From NCBI GenBank assembly GCA_002323775.1, contig DCPV01000141.1, positions 1 through 20,302 on the forward strand: a stretch of 20,302 bases of DNA. The letters run 5' to 3'. The position numbers were made by a program, and so were the translations under genes. Under the pieces are notes generated by a model that did no database searches, was not told the origin of the DNA, and worked only from the letters and a program-made list of their open reading frames with translations. This DNA comes from Firmicutes bacterium UBA1535 (GTDB lineage: Bacteria > Bacillota > Clostridia > Tissierellales > Sedimentibacteraceae). Of this stretch, positions 1 to 7,207 are shown one piece after another (within the stretch, counting starts at the first letter, position 1; the number at the start of each line of letters is the position of its first letter).

Positions 1-66
1 TAAACTTTTAAAATAAACTAGCCAATCGCTTCCATAATTAAAAAATAAAGATTTAATAATAATTTC

Positions 67-95
67 TTGCTATTTATTAACAGCCACTATATAAT
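67..95 (+). promoter_or_regulatory. Promoter of the ABC exporter operon
   Basis: A -35 box TTGCTA (67-72) and a perfect -10 box TATAAT (90-95) are separated by exactly 17 bases. They lie about 45 bases upstream of the GTG start at 140, in an otherwise gene-free stretch. This is a standard vegetative sigma factor pattern, judged by eye. Nothing else is recognisable in bases 1-66. Confidence 0.6.
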
Positions 96-139
96 ATCGT
101 TATAGATTTAACATAAAATAAGATTTGGAGGAAAATTAA

Positions 140-841
140 GTGTTTAACGTTTATAATGTTACGAAAAAATATGGCAAGGTACTTGCTAATGATAAAATCA
201 GCTTTTGTGTTGAAGATGGACAAATTGCAGTGCTTCTTGGACCAAATGGTGCCGGAAAATCAACTATAATAAAATGTATAGCTGGTTTGTTGAGATTTGA
301 AGGCAATATAGATATATGCGGATTTAATAACAAATCTGTAGATGCAAAAAAAGTATTAGGATATGTTCCGGAGATGCCAGCAGTATATGATTTGCTGACA
401 GTATGGGAGCATTTGGAGTTCATAGCAAAGGCATATAGCCTAAGCGATTGGAAGCCTTATGCAGAGGAATTATTGACAAAATTTGAGCTTATGGATAAAA
501 AGGATAAGCTTGGTAAAGAGTTATCAAAAGGAATGCAGCAAAAAGTAAGTATTTGTTGTGCTATATTACATAAACCTCGTGTTTTAATTTTTGACGAACC
601 TATGGTTGGACTTGATCCACACGCTATTAAAGAGCTTAAAAATATGTTTATAGAGCTTAAAAATCAAGGGTCTTCTGTTCTCATAAGCACTCATATGATA
701 GACAGCGTTGAAGATTATTGGGATGTTGCTCATATAATGATGAACGGTTCATTTGCCGCAACAAAATATAATAAAACAAGCTTAGAGGATGAAAAAACCT
801 TAGAGCAATTATTCTTTGAAATCACTGAGAGGAAAAATTAA
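140..841 (+). CDS. ABC transporter ATP-binding protein
   Basis: This 233-residue protein is the cytoplasmic ATPase of an ABC exporter. It shows Walker A GPNGAGKS at about residue 34, the signature LSKGMQQK, and Walker B LIFDEPMVGLDP followed by the switch histidine in ISTHM. The layout matches the CcmA/EcsA-like ATPases that pair with ABC-2 type permeases. The start is GTG at 140, chosen because GGAGG (127-131) sits at the right distance and the protein then begins just before the usual first beta strand. The stop overlaps the next gene's start in a TAATG junction at 839-843, so the two are translationally coupled. The substrate cannot be told from the sequence. Confidence 0.9.
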   Translation: MFNVYNVTKKYGKVLANDKISFCVEDGQIAVLLGPNGAGKSTIIKCIAGLLRFEGNIDICGFNNKSVDAKKVLGYVPEMPAVYDLLTVWEHLEFIAKAYSLSDWKPYAEELLTKFELMDKKDKLGKELSKGMQQKVSICCAILHKPRVLIFDEPMVGLDPHAIKELKNMFIELKNQGSSVLISTHMIDSVEDYWDVAHIMMNGSFAATKYNKTSLEDEKTLEQLFFEITERKN

Positions 842-2427
842 TGAAAGCGCTAGTATATTTAGTTTTTACAAATATAAAAAATTCAATAAAAGAATTAAAA
901 AAGCATCCTGCTAAATTGATTTTGGTATTATTTTTTATTGCAATGCTAGTATTTACAATTTGGGCTGGCAATACAAACAGTCAAAACAAAGTGATGTCCG
1001 GAAATATACAGGAGCTATATGCTGGTGTTTTTGCACTATTTACAATTCTATTCATAATGAATATAATGACAGGATTTTCTTCAGGTGCAAGCTTTTTCTC
1101 CATGGCAGACATAAACCTTTTATTCTTGACACCAATATCATCTAAAAAGATATTATTTTATGGTTTAATAAGACAGATGAGTCAGTCCTTTTTAATAGGA
1201 TTTTTTCTGTTTTTTCAATACTCATGGCTTCATGGACGCTATGGAGTTGGAATTTATGGTCTATTTTCAATACTTGTAGGCTTTGCTTTTACAATATTCT
1301 GCTCTCAGCTTACATCTATGGTTATATATTCATTTACAAATAACAATGAAAAGCTTAAAAAAGTATTGAAATCAAGTATAATTGCACTATCATTAATTGT
1401 TGTGGCATTGATAGCTAAGGACGCCTTACTTTCATCTGATAACAATAAAATAACAACTATAATTAACTCAGCTAATTCAACATGGATATATTTTATACCT
1501 GTTGTCGGATGGATAAAGGCTGTTACAATTGGTATGATGTCGTATAATTTTGTCCAAATTGCTGTTGCCTTAGCAACAATTATTATTTATATAATAGGAT
1601 TTACTACGCTAATAGTTAAATACAATGTTGACTTTTATGAGGATGTATTGCAAGCTACAGAGGTTTCACACTCAGCAATCACAGCGAAAAAAGAAGGAAA
1701 AATTTCTGATACACCTAAGAATGTTAAGCTTGGTAAAACAGGAATTAATAAAGGCTTTGGAACAAATGTATTTTTTTATAAGCATATGCTTGAAAACAGA
1801 CGCTCCGGAGTATTGCTTATGGATAAAACATCAATAATTTTTACTGCTATTGGGGTTTTTTTCGCTTTCATATTTAGAAACTTTGATGATTCTGTATCAA
1901 GCTTGATAGCTATATTTGGCATGACAACTTATATGCAGATTTTTAGCATAGCATCCGGCAGATGGATAAAAGAATTATTGCTGCCTTATGTATACATGAT
2001 ACCTGAACCGGCTTTTAAGAAGCTCATTAATTTATTGAAAGAAAATACACTAAAAATAGTAGTTGAAGCCATTTTATTATTTACTATCATTGGTTTTATA
2101 GTAAAAGCTCCAATAAGCGATATAGTGTTCTGTATCATAGCACGTATAGGCTTTGGAATTTTACTCATGTCAGGAAATATATTGATAGAAAGAATTCTTG
2201 GCTCATTGACAAGCAAAGTATTAATAATGTTTTTATACTTTTTTATAATTATTTTACTTGCAGCTCCAGGATTTGTTATAGGGTTTATATTATCATTTAA
2301 TATATATTCAAATATAAATTTAACAATAATTTTAGGCTCAACATTCATATGGAATGTATTAGCGTCTTCACTAATTATATATCTTTGCAGAGATATACTT
2401 AATTATGCAGAATTGAATAATAGATAA
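841..2427 (+). CDS. ABC-2 type exporter membrane protein
   Basis: This 528-residue protein is very hydrophobic, with roughly a dozen membrane-spanning segments in two groups. A hydrophilic middle (about residues 275-310, with the run GKTGINKGFG) separates the groups. The size and pattern fit the putative ABC exporter permeases that are about twice the length of a simple ABC-2 half (PF16962-like, from memory). Its ATG overlaps the stop of the ATPase gene, so the two make one transporter. No peptidase or substrate-binding domain is present and the cargo is unknown. No clear terminator follows it: the AT-rich stretch 2428-2450 forms only weak structures. Confidence 0.8.
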   Translation: MKALVYLVFTNIKNSIKELKKHPAKLILVLFFIAMLVFTIWAGNTNSQNKVMSGNIQELYAGVFALFTILFIMNIMTGFSSGASFFSMADINLLFLTPISSKKILFYGLIRQMSQSFLIGFFLFFQYSWLHGRYGVGIYGLFSILVGFAFTIFCSQLTSMVIYSFTNNNEKLKKVLKSSIIALSLIVVALIAKDALLSSDNNKITTIINSANSTWIYFIPVVGWIKAVTIGMMSYNFVQIAVALATIIIYIIGFTTLIVKYNVDFYEDVLQATEVSHSAITAKKEGKISDTPKNVKLGKTGINKGFGTNVFFYKHMLENRRSGVLLMDKTSIIFTAIGVFFAFIFRNFDDSVSSLIAIFGMTTYMQIFSIASGRWIKELLLPYVYMIPEPAFKKLINLLKENTLKIVVEAILLFTIIGFIVKAPISDIVFCIIARIGFGILLMSGNILIERILGSLTSKVLIMFLYFFIIILLAAPGFVIGFILSFNIYSNINLTIILGSTFIWNVLASSLIIYLCRDILNYAELNNR

Positions 2428-2452
2428 TATAATATATAAACTATATTTTTAC

Positions 2453-2481
2453 TTGAAGTGACTGTTTTAATATGATAAAAT
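2453..2481 (+). promoter_or_regulatory. Promoter of the DtxR-like regulator gene
   Basis: TTGAAG (2453-2458) and TAAAAT (2476-2481) are separated by 17 bases. They lie 57 bases upstream of the ATG at 2539. No GTTAGC/GCTAAC palindrome is seen here, so this gene does not obviously share the feo operators. Confidence 0.5.
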
Positions 2482-2538
2482 TACTCATAACTTATAAAAA
2501 ATCATTTATGTATTTTATATAAAAGAAGGAGGCTAATC

Positions 2539-2913
2539 ATGATACAGGAATCTGGTGAAAATTATTTGGAGACTATTTTAATTTTGCATAACAAAACTGG
2601 TTTTGTGCGTTCTATTGATGTTGCAGAGGAGCTTAATTATTCAAAGGCAAGTGTTAGTAGAGCTATGAGCATATTAAAAAAAGAAAATCTCATAACTATT
2701 GAAAAAAACGGGCAAATTTTACTGACAAAAGATGGTGAAATTAAGGCTAACGCTATATATGAGAGACATAATACTATTACAGAATTTTTAATCAGTTCAT
2801 TAGGACTAGATTATGAAATAGCTTCGACTGACGCTTGTAGGATTGAACATATAATTAGCAATGAAACATTTAATAGAATAAAAAATTACGTAAATAAAGC
2901 AGGAGGAAAATAA
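2539..2913 (+). CDS. DtxR/MntR-family metal-dependent repressor, iron-type ligands
   Basis: This 124-residue protein has an N-terminal winged helix (about residues 1-65, with the recognition helix near YSKASVSRAMSIL) and a helical dimer and metal-binding part (about 70-120). It lacks the C-terminal SH3-like domain of full-length DtxR, as MntR does. The metal-site segment DACRIEH gives Cys100, Glu103 and His104, the Cys-x-x-Glu-His set of DtxR/IdeR, and His77 is also kept. MntR has Glu in place of this Cys. The position of DtxR Met10 / MntR Asp8 is Asn8. The ATG follows AAGGAGG (2526-2532). It converges on the feo operon, so an iron-responsive feo repressor is the best guess. Metal choice is inference. 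Confidence 0.85.
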   Translation: MIQESGENYLETILILHNKTGFVRSIDVAEELNYSKASVSRAMSILKKENLITIEKNGQILLTKDGEIKANAIYERHNTITEFLISSLGLDYEIASTDACRIEHIISNETFNRIKNYVNKAGGK

Positions 2914-2931
2914 TTTTCCTCCTGCTTTATT
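2893..2931. terminator. Bidirectional terminator with the dtxR stop codon in its loop
   Basis: An 18-base perfect inverted repeat (2893-2910 with 2914-2931) has a three-base loop, TAA at 2911-2913. That TAA is the stop codon of the DtxR-like gene. The stem contains GCAGGAGG/CCTCCTGC. A T-rich tract follows on the plus strand, and A/T-rich sequence flanks the other side. It can end both the plus-strand regulator transcript and the minus-strand feo transcript. The left arm is coding sequence for the last six residues. Confidence 0.85.
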
Positions 2932-2938
2932 TTTATTG

Positions 2939-3085
2939 CTATTTATGACAATTTTGTGAATTAGCACATCCTGAGCATCCACTACAGGAGCTAATCGAAC
3001 CAGTTTTTCTTTTTCTGTTTATCATACTTACAATAACTCCTATAAATAGTCCGAAAACTATTACAGCTACAATAATTGTTGACAT
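2939..3085 (-). CDS. FeoB-associated Cys-rich membrane protein
   Basis: This is a 48-residue open reading frame read by eye. It starts at ATG 3085, stops at TAG 2939, and is preceded by an AGGAG-type ribosome binding site at 3094-3099. The product has one N-terminal membrane segment (about residues 3-21), a basic stretch NRKRK, and a Cys-rich tail CSGCSGCANSQNC with four cysteines. This matches the FeoB-associated Cys-rich membrane protein family (PF12669, from memory) that often follows feoB in Firmicutes. It lies 78 bases downstream of feoB in the same direction and ends just before the shared terminator. The tail may hold a metal or an Fe-S cluster at the membrane's inner face; that is inference. 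Confidence 0.85.
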   Translation of the reverse strand: MSTIIVAVIVFGLFIGVIVSMINRKRKTGSISSCSGCSGCANSQNCHK

Positions 3086-3163
3086 AATTAACGCTCCTTT
3101 CAATTTTTAATTAATCATATTATTATAATCAATGAAATTATAATGATGTCTAAATTTTACTAA

Positions 3164-5305
3164 TTATTTTGCACTACTTGTTTTTAAATCTTCCTTTTCT
3201 TCTGAATCCTTTTTATAAGGTACAAATAACAGATACAATAAAGATACCAGTACAAGTAAAGCTACTGCAGTCCCTATACCAAATCCATGACCACTAAACA
3301 GCATACCTAATTGGTAAACTATAAGTGATAAAGCATAAGCAAACAATGTTTGATATCCTACTGCAAATAATGTCCATTTTATACTTCCCATCTCTCTTTT
3401 AATAGCTCCTACTGCCGCAAAGCAAGGTGCACATATAAGATTGAATATTAAAAACGAAAATGCAGCTAAAGGCGTAAATATTTGTTGCATATTTGTCCAT
3501 ATTTCTAAGCCGTTTTCCGAAACTTCTTCTGCAACATTAAACAACACTCCGAATGTACTCAAAACATTCTCTTTAGCAACCAAGCCTGAAACTGTGGCAA
3601 CTGCTGATTGCCAGTTTCCAAATCCAAGAGGGACAAATATTGGAGCTATAAATCTTCCTATAGACTCAAGGATTGAATCATTTGTGTCTACCATTTCAAA
3701 AGTCCAGCTAAAAGTTTTTAAAAACCATATAAGACCACTTGCCAAGAATATGATTGTACCGGCTTTTACTACGAAATGCTTTCCTTGATCAAGGGTTCTT
3801 TTTAAAACATCTTTTACTCTAGGCAATTGATATTGAGGCAATTCCATAACAAATGGAGTTTGGTCTCCAGCAAATCCACTCATTTTCTTAAGTATAATTC
3901 CCGACATAACAATTGCCGCAACTCCTATAAAATATGCCGCTGGTGCTATAAACGGAGAACTGTTAAACAATGCTCCTGCAATTAGTGCTATAATTGGAAG
4001 CTTTGCAGAGCAAGGTATAAAGCTTGTTGTTATTATAGTAATTTTTCTATCGCTTTCACTTTCAATAGTTCTTGATGCCATTATTCCCGGTACACTGCAA
4101 CCAGAGCCTACCAACATAGGTATGATTGACTTTCCAGATAAGCCAAATTTACTAAAAATTCTATCCATTATAAACGCTATTCTTGACATGTATCCACATG
4201 CCTCTAGTATGGCTAAAAGTGTAAATAATACGAGCATTTGAGGTAAAAATCCAAGAACAGATCCAACTCCGCCTATAATTCCCTCTAATATAAGAGAATT
4301 CAACCATTGTGCAGTTCCGGCCTTTACCAAAAGCCCCTCTACAAACGGAGGTATAATATCTCCAAACAGACTATCATTAACCCAATCCGTCATCATGGTA
4401 CCTACAGTAGAAATAGAAATGTAATAAACCAAAAACATGATTAATGCGAATATAGGCAAACCTAAATATTTGTTAGTTAAAATATTGTCTATTTTATCAG
4501 ATACAGTATTTTTCGAATCACTTTTCTTCTTAAAAATATCTTTTTTAATATTATCTATAGCCTTGTATCTTTCGGATGTTATTATACTTTCAGAATCCTC
4601 TCCAAGATTAGATTCGCAATTTTCAACAATCTTTCTGATAATATCAACTTTGTCATTAGATAAATTTATCTTTTCAATTATCTTTTCGTCTTTTTCAAAT
4701 AATTTTATTGAAAACCATCTTTTGTTTTTAATCTCGTTTGGTAAAACTTCGTTGATTGAGGCTAATGCTTTTTCTACATAATTTGAAAAAGTGACGTTTA
4801 TCAGCTTATTTGATTTATTATTAGCTAATTTTATCGCTACATCTGCTGCCTTGTCGCAGCCTTCTTCATTAAGTGCCGATGTTTCGATAACCTCACACCC
4901 AAACTTAGCACCAAGCTTTTCCATATCTATTATATCGCCCTTTTTACGCAGCATATCTGCCATATTAAGTGCCATAACTACAGGCGTTCCAATCTCTACT
5001 AATTGAGTTGTAAGATAAAGATTTCTTTCTAAGTTTGTGCTGTCAACTATATTTATAATTGCATCTGGCTTTTCGTCTATTATATAATTTCTTGAAATTA
5101 CTTCTTCCAAGCTATATGGTGACAAAGAATAAATACCTGGTAAATCTACGATTTCAACATCATGATGTCCTTTTAATTTTCCTGTTTTCTTTTCTACTGT
5201 AACTCCCGGCCAGTTTCCAACAAATTGAGAACTACCGGTCAATGCGTTAAACATTGTGGTTTTTCCGCTGTTTGGATTTCCAACTAATGCGATTTTAATA
5301 CTCAT
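3164..5305 (-). CDS. feoB: Ferrous iron transport protein B
   Basis: This 713-residue protein is the GTPase-linked Fe(II) permease. The N-terminal G domain shows G1 GNPNSGKT (residues 9-16), G3 DLPG (54-57) and G4 NMAD (114-117). A linker of about 100 residues follows, with a GDI-like helical part. The membrane domain carries the two Gate-type repeats, including GSGCSVPGIMASR and the later region with IPCSAKLP. The length is normal for Clostridia. ATG 5305 is preceded by AAAGGTG. It follows feoA on the same strand, after an unusually long 240-base gap that holds an operator-like palindrome and a large nested inverted repeat. Expression is probably controlled by the DtxR-like protein. Confidence 0.97.
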   Translation of the reverse strand: MSIKIALVGNPNSGKTTMFNALTGSSQFVGNWPGVTVEKKTGKLKGHHDVEIVDLPGIYSLSPYSLEEVISRNYIIDEKPDAIINIVDSTNLERNLYLTTQLVEIGTPVVMALNMADMLRKKGDIIDMEKLGAKFGCEVIETSALNEEGCDKAADVAIKLANNKSNKLINVTFSNYVEKALASINEVLPNEIKNKRWFSIKLFEKDEKIIEKINLSNDKVDIIRKIVENCESNLGEDSESIITSERYKAIDNIKKDIFKKKSDSKNTVSDKIDNILTNKYLGLPIFALIMFLVYYISISTVGTMMTDWVNDSLFGDIIPPFVEGLLVKAGTAQWLNSLILEGIIGGVGSVLGFLPQMLVLFTLLAILEACGYMSRIAFIMDRIFSKFGLSGKSIIPMLVGSGCSVPGIMASRTIESESDRKITIITTSFIPCSAKLPIIALIAGALFNSSPFIAPAAYFIGVAAIVMSGIILKKMSGFAGDQTPFVMELPQYQLPRVKDVLKRTLDQGKHFVVKAGTIIFLASGLIWFLKTFSWTFEMVDTNDSILESIGRFIAPIFVPLGFGNWQSAVATVSGLVAKENVLSTFGVLFNVAEEVSENGLEIWTNMQQIFTPLAAFSFLIFNLICAPCFAAVGAIKREMGSIKWTLFAVGYQTLFAYALSLIVYQLGMLFSGHGFGIGTAVALLVLVSLLYLLFVPYKKDSEEKEDLKTSSAK

Positions 5306-5346
5306 TTTAATTCACCTTTTCCTTCTGATAATTGATTATAATTTCT

Positions 5347-5467
5347 AATTTTGTTGTAGTGAATATATGTAAAATATCGTTACTTTGAAATGATACCTAC
5401 ATCGTCCGAAATTAAAACAAGAATGTTTGGACAGGACGATGTAAATATCATAACCTACAACAAAATT
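5347..5467. repeat. Nested inverted repeat between feoA and feoB
   Basis: The outer arms are a perfect 13-base inverted repeat (5347-5359 with 5455-5467, AATTTTGTTGTAG). An inner stem pairs TGATA-N2-TACATCGTCC (5391-5407) with its complement (5434-5450) around a 26-base apical loop. The two asymmetric bases on each side form an internal loop. It lies wholly in the intercistronic gap of the feo operon. It could be a folded mRNA element acting on feoB, or a small non-autonomous insertion. No coding potential is seen. Confidence 0.7.
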
Positions 5468-5492
5468 TTAGTATATTATTAATTCAAGTTTG

Positions 5493-5508
5493 ATTAGCAT
5501 ATGCTAAC
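5493..5508. promoter_or_regulatory. Third iron-operator palindrome, upstream of feoB
   Basis: ATTAGC-ATAT-GCTAAC at 5493-5508 fits the same half-site and 4-base spacer pattern as the two sites before feoA. It has one changed outer base. On the minus strand a TATAAT (plus-strand ATTATA at 5514-5519) lies immediately upstream, so the site would cover the start of an internal feoB transcript. No good -35 box was found for that promoter. Confidence 0.65.
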
Positions 5509-5545
5509 CATATATTATAAAGATTTTAAAATTATTACATTTTAA

Positions 5546-5764
5546 TTACTCAACCATAATCATCGCAGCATCAGCTTTTCTCAAAGCAAGTTCATATCCA
5601 CGCACTTTTATTTCCATAGGATCTCCTAGCGGAGCAAACTTTCTTACAAAAATTTCAGCACCTGCTGTTATTCCCATGTCCATAATTCTTCTTTTAACAG
5701 CACCGGTTCCAATAAGTTTTTTAACTTTAACAGTATCTCCACAATTAGTATCCTTTAAAGTCAT
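5546..5764 (-). CDS. feoA: Ferrous iron transport protein A
   Basis: This is a 72-residue SH3-like cytoplasmic protein of the FeoA family. It shows the typical core: a short N-terminal strand, GAVKRRIMDMGITAGAEIFV, and KVRGYELALRKADA near the C-terminus. It is thought to bind or modulate FeoB; the exact role is unsettled in the family. The ATG at 5764 is preceded by an AGAGAGG ribosome binding site. It is the first gene of the feo operon. Its promoter carries two operator palindromes in the untranslated leader. Length and sequence are ordinary. Confidence 0.95.
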   Translation of the reverse strand: MTLKDTNCGDTVKVKKLIGTGAVKRRIMDMGITAGAEIFVRKFAPLGDPMEIKVRGYELALRKADAAMIMVE

Positions 5765-5805
5765 ATCAATATCCTCTCTTTCATATGTAATTATAATCTA
5801 TATTT

Positions 5806-5821
5806 GTTAGCTTGGGCTAAC
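5806..5821. promoter_or_regulatory. Iron-operator palindrome 1 in the feoA leader
   Basis: GTTAGC-TTGG-GCTAAC is a perfect 6+6 palindrome at 5806-5821, 42 bases upstream of the feoA start codon. It resembles the core of DtxR-family boxes (half-sites TTAG/CTAA). Its centre is 33 bases from that of the next copy, about three helical turns. Confidence 0.8.
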
Positions 5822-5838
5822 CATTTCTGATAAATTAA

Positions 5839-5854
5839 GTTAGCTTTTGCTAAC
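5839..5854. promoter_or_regulatory. Iron-operator palindrome 2 at the feo transcription start
   Basis: GTTAGC-TTTT-GCTAAC is perfect at 5839-5854 and the palindrome extends to AA/TT outside (5837-5856). It begins 9 bases downstream of the -10 box of the feo promoter, so a bound repressor would block RNA polymerase at the start site. Confidence 0.82.
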
Positions 5855-5862
5855 TTTACTAT

Positions 5863-5891
5863 AGTATACACCCCTAAACTACCTTTGTCAA
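5863..5891 (-). promoter_or_regulatory. feoA operon promoter
   Basis: Read on the minus strand, TTGACA (plus-strand 5886-5891) and TATACT (5863-5868) are separated by exactly 17 bases. This is a near-consensus vegetative promoter. The expected start site is near 5856, giving a leader of about 90 bases that contains both upstream operators. A strong promoter with overlapping operators indicates control by repression. Confidence 0.85.
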
Positions 5892-5914
5892 TATAAAAAA
5901 TAATAATTTTTGTT

Positions 5915-5932
5915 AAAATCTTGTAAGATTTT
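5915..5932. repeat. Short palindrome between divergent feo and ECF promoters
   Basis: AAAATCTT-GT-AAGATTTT at 5915-5932 is a perfect 8-base inverted repeat. It lies between the feo -35 box (5891) and the ECF gene promoter (5981). It could be an operator for the plus-strand gene, or a chance feature of AT-rich DNA. Nothing else is recognisable in 5933-5980. Confidence 0.3.
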
Positions 5933-5980
5933 GTATAACAAATTTTTATAGATAAATGCTCTTGTATAAAAAATATTTAA

Positions 5981-6010
5981 TTGACTAAAATTGTCAGTTA
6001 ATGATATTCT
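5981..6010 (+). promoter_or_regulatory. Possible promoter of the ECF/desulfidase pair
   Basis: TTGACT (5981-5986) and TATTCT (6005-6010) lie 18 bases apart, about 35 bases before the ATG at 6044. The -35 region is part of an imperfect inverted repeat (TAATTGAC at 5978-5985, GTCAGTTA at 5993-6000), which could be a regulator site. Confidence 0.4.
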
Positions 6011-6043
6011 TGTCCATATTTTAATAAATAAGAAGGAGTACAT

Positions 6044-6601
6044 ATGAACAGAAATAATTCTAATTTTAAACTTATTTTTTCAGCTTTAGCAATTGCACTT
6101 AATATCGTTTTAGGAACAGTAGTAGGATTAATAAATATACCTCTACTCTATTTAGACACAGTGGGTACAATTTTTTCTGCTGCACTATTCGGTCCATGGT
6201 ATGGAGCGGCTGTAGGCGGTCTTACAAATATAATTCAAGGAGCATTGACAAATCCAAAAAGTATACCTTTTGCACTTGTTAATATAGCAGTAGGAATTAT
6301 TGTAGGTTTTATGGCGAAAAAATGGAAATTCAATATCGTAACATCAATAATAACAGGTTTGATATTAGCAGTAGTTGCACCTCTTATAGGAACACCTATA
6401 GCTATATATGTTTATGAAGGAATAACAGGAGATTTTAACGATGTTATTTTTACATGGCTAACTAAGTCAGGACAAACTATCTTTGCTTCTGCATTTATTC
6501 CAAGAATAACAGGCAATATTATTGATAAAGTGGCAAGCTGTGCTATAGTATCACTGTTAATAAGCAAAATGCCTTCAAAATACACTCAAGGAAATAACTA
6601 G
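6044..6601 (+). CDS. ECF transporter S component, CD3073-like
   Basis: This 185-residue integral membrane protein has about five or six membrane segments. It shows the fold pattern of an ECF S component (substrate-specificity subunit): an N-terminal helix, then IPLLYLDTVGTIFSAALFGPWYG, a typical S-component signature. ECF S components capture a vitamin or other small molecule and work with a shared energising module (two ATPases and EcfT), which is not in this window. The ATG at 6044 follows AGAAGGAG. The next gene starts one base after its stop, so the two are tightly coupled. It resembles the family annotated as CD3073 (from memory). The substrate is unknown; the TudS-like partner suggests a sulfur-containing compound. 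Confidence 0.8.
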   Translation: MNRNNSNFKLIFSALAIALNIVLGTVVGLINIPLLYLDTVGTIFSAALFGPWYGAAVGGLTNIIQGALTNPKSIPFALVNIAVGIIVGFMAKKWKFNIVTSIITGLILAVVAPLIGTPIAIYVYEGITGDFNDVIFTWLTKSGQTIFASAFIPRITGNIIDKVASCAIVSLLISKMPSKYTQGNN

Positions 6602-6602
6602 A

Positions 6603-7088
6603 ATGGAAAGAAGCAAAAAAATTGTTTTAGTTTCTCATTGTATACTAAACCAAAATACGGTTGTAAATCCTCTAGCAAGAGCCAAGGGAGCATATGTGGA
6701 TATTGTAACAGAGCTTATGAAAAAAGGTATAGGCATACATCAGCTTCCTTGTCCGGAATACCGATACCTAGGTCTTAAACGTGATCCTATGACAAAGGAG
6801 CAATATGAAACAGAAGCTTTTCGTAGCTTAAATAAAAATATTTCTAAGGATGCTGTAAATATTGTAAAGGAATATATCAATAGTGGTTATGATGTTATTG
6901 GAATTGTAGGAATAAACGAAAGTCCGACATGCAGTATCAATGGTGAAAAAGGTATATTTATGGAGGAACTACTCCAAGCGTTAGAAAAGGAAGATATAAA
7001 GCTTAAATTAATTGATGTGCCATCAGACTATTATGATGGTGTACAAGGTGAGAGCTTTATAAAAATATTTAGTGATTTTATTAAATAA
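6603..7088 (+). CDS. TudS-related putative desulfidase, CD3072-like
   Basis: This 161-residue cytoplasmic protein is of the DUF523/TudS type. TudS enzymes use a [4Fe-4S] cluster held by three cysteines to remove sulfur from thiouracil-like compounds. Three candidate cysteines are visible in the expected contexts: Cys13 in SHCIL, Cys50 in LPCPE, and Cys110 in NESPTCS. Glu106 and Ser107 precede the last and may be catalytic. Known DUF523 proteins share the SPxC motif. The gene starts one base after the ECF S-component stop, so import and desulfuration of the same compound is a reasonable inference. The specific substrate cannot be read from the sequence. Subfamily name from memory. Confidence 0.78.
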   Translation: MERSKKIVLVSHCILNQNTVVNPLARAKGAYVDIVTELMKKGIGIHQLPCPEYRYLGLKRDPMTKEQYETEAFRSLNKNISKDAVNIVKEYINSGYDVIGIVGINESPTCSINGEKGIFMEELLQALEKEDIKLKLIDVPSDYYDGVQGESFIKIFSDFIK

Positions 7089-7111
7089 AATTTTTATTTT
7101 TAACTAAAAGC

Positions 7112-7154
7112 AAGCACGATAAAGGGTTTATTGATTTTACCCTTAATCGTGCTT
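7112..7154. terminator. Terminator hairpin between convergent genes
   Basis: AAGCACGAT (7112-7120) pairs with ATCGTGCTT (7146-7154). After one mismatch, AAGGGT (7122-7127) pairs with ACCCTT (7139-7144). Short T tracts flank it on the appropriate side for each strand, so it may end both the desulfidase transcript and the sulfur operon. A second small hairpin follows at 7182-7203 with a CTTTTATTT tract on the plus strand. Confidence 0.6.
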
Positions 7155-7207
7155 TAAAAACCTTTAAAAACATCTGTTCTATGCAAAAAGTCTCTACTTT
7201 TGCACTT

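Noticed and set aside
5347..5467. NiCo-type or iron-sensing riboswitch in the feoA-feoB gap
   Set aside because: GGACAGG is present on the plus strand but feo is on the minus strand, and the four-way junction layout is not seen.
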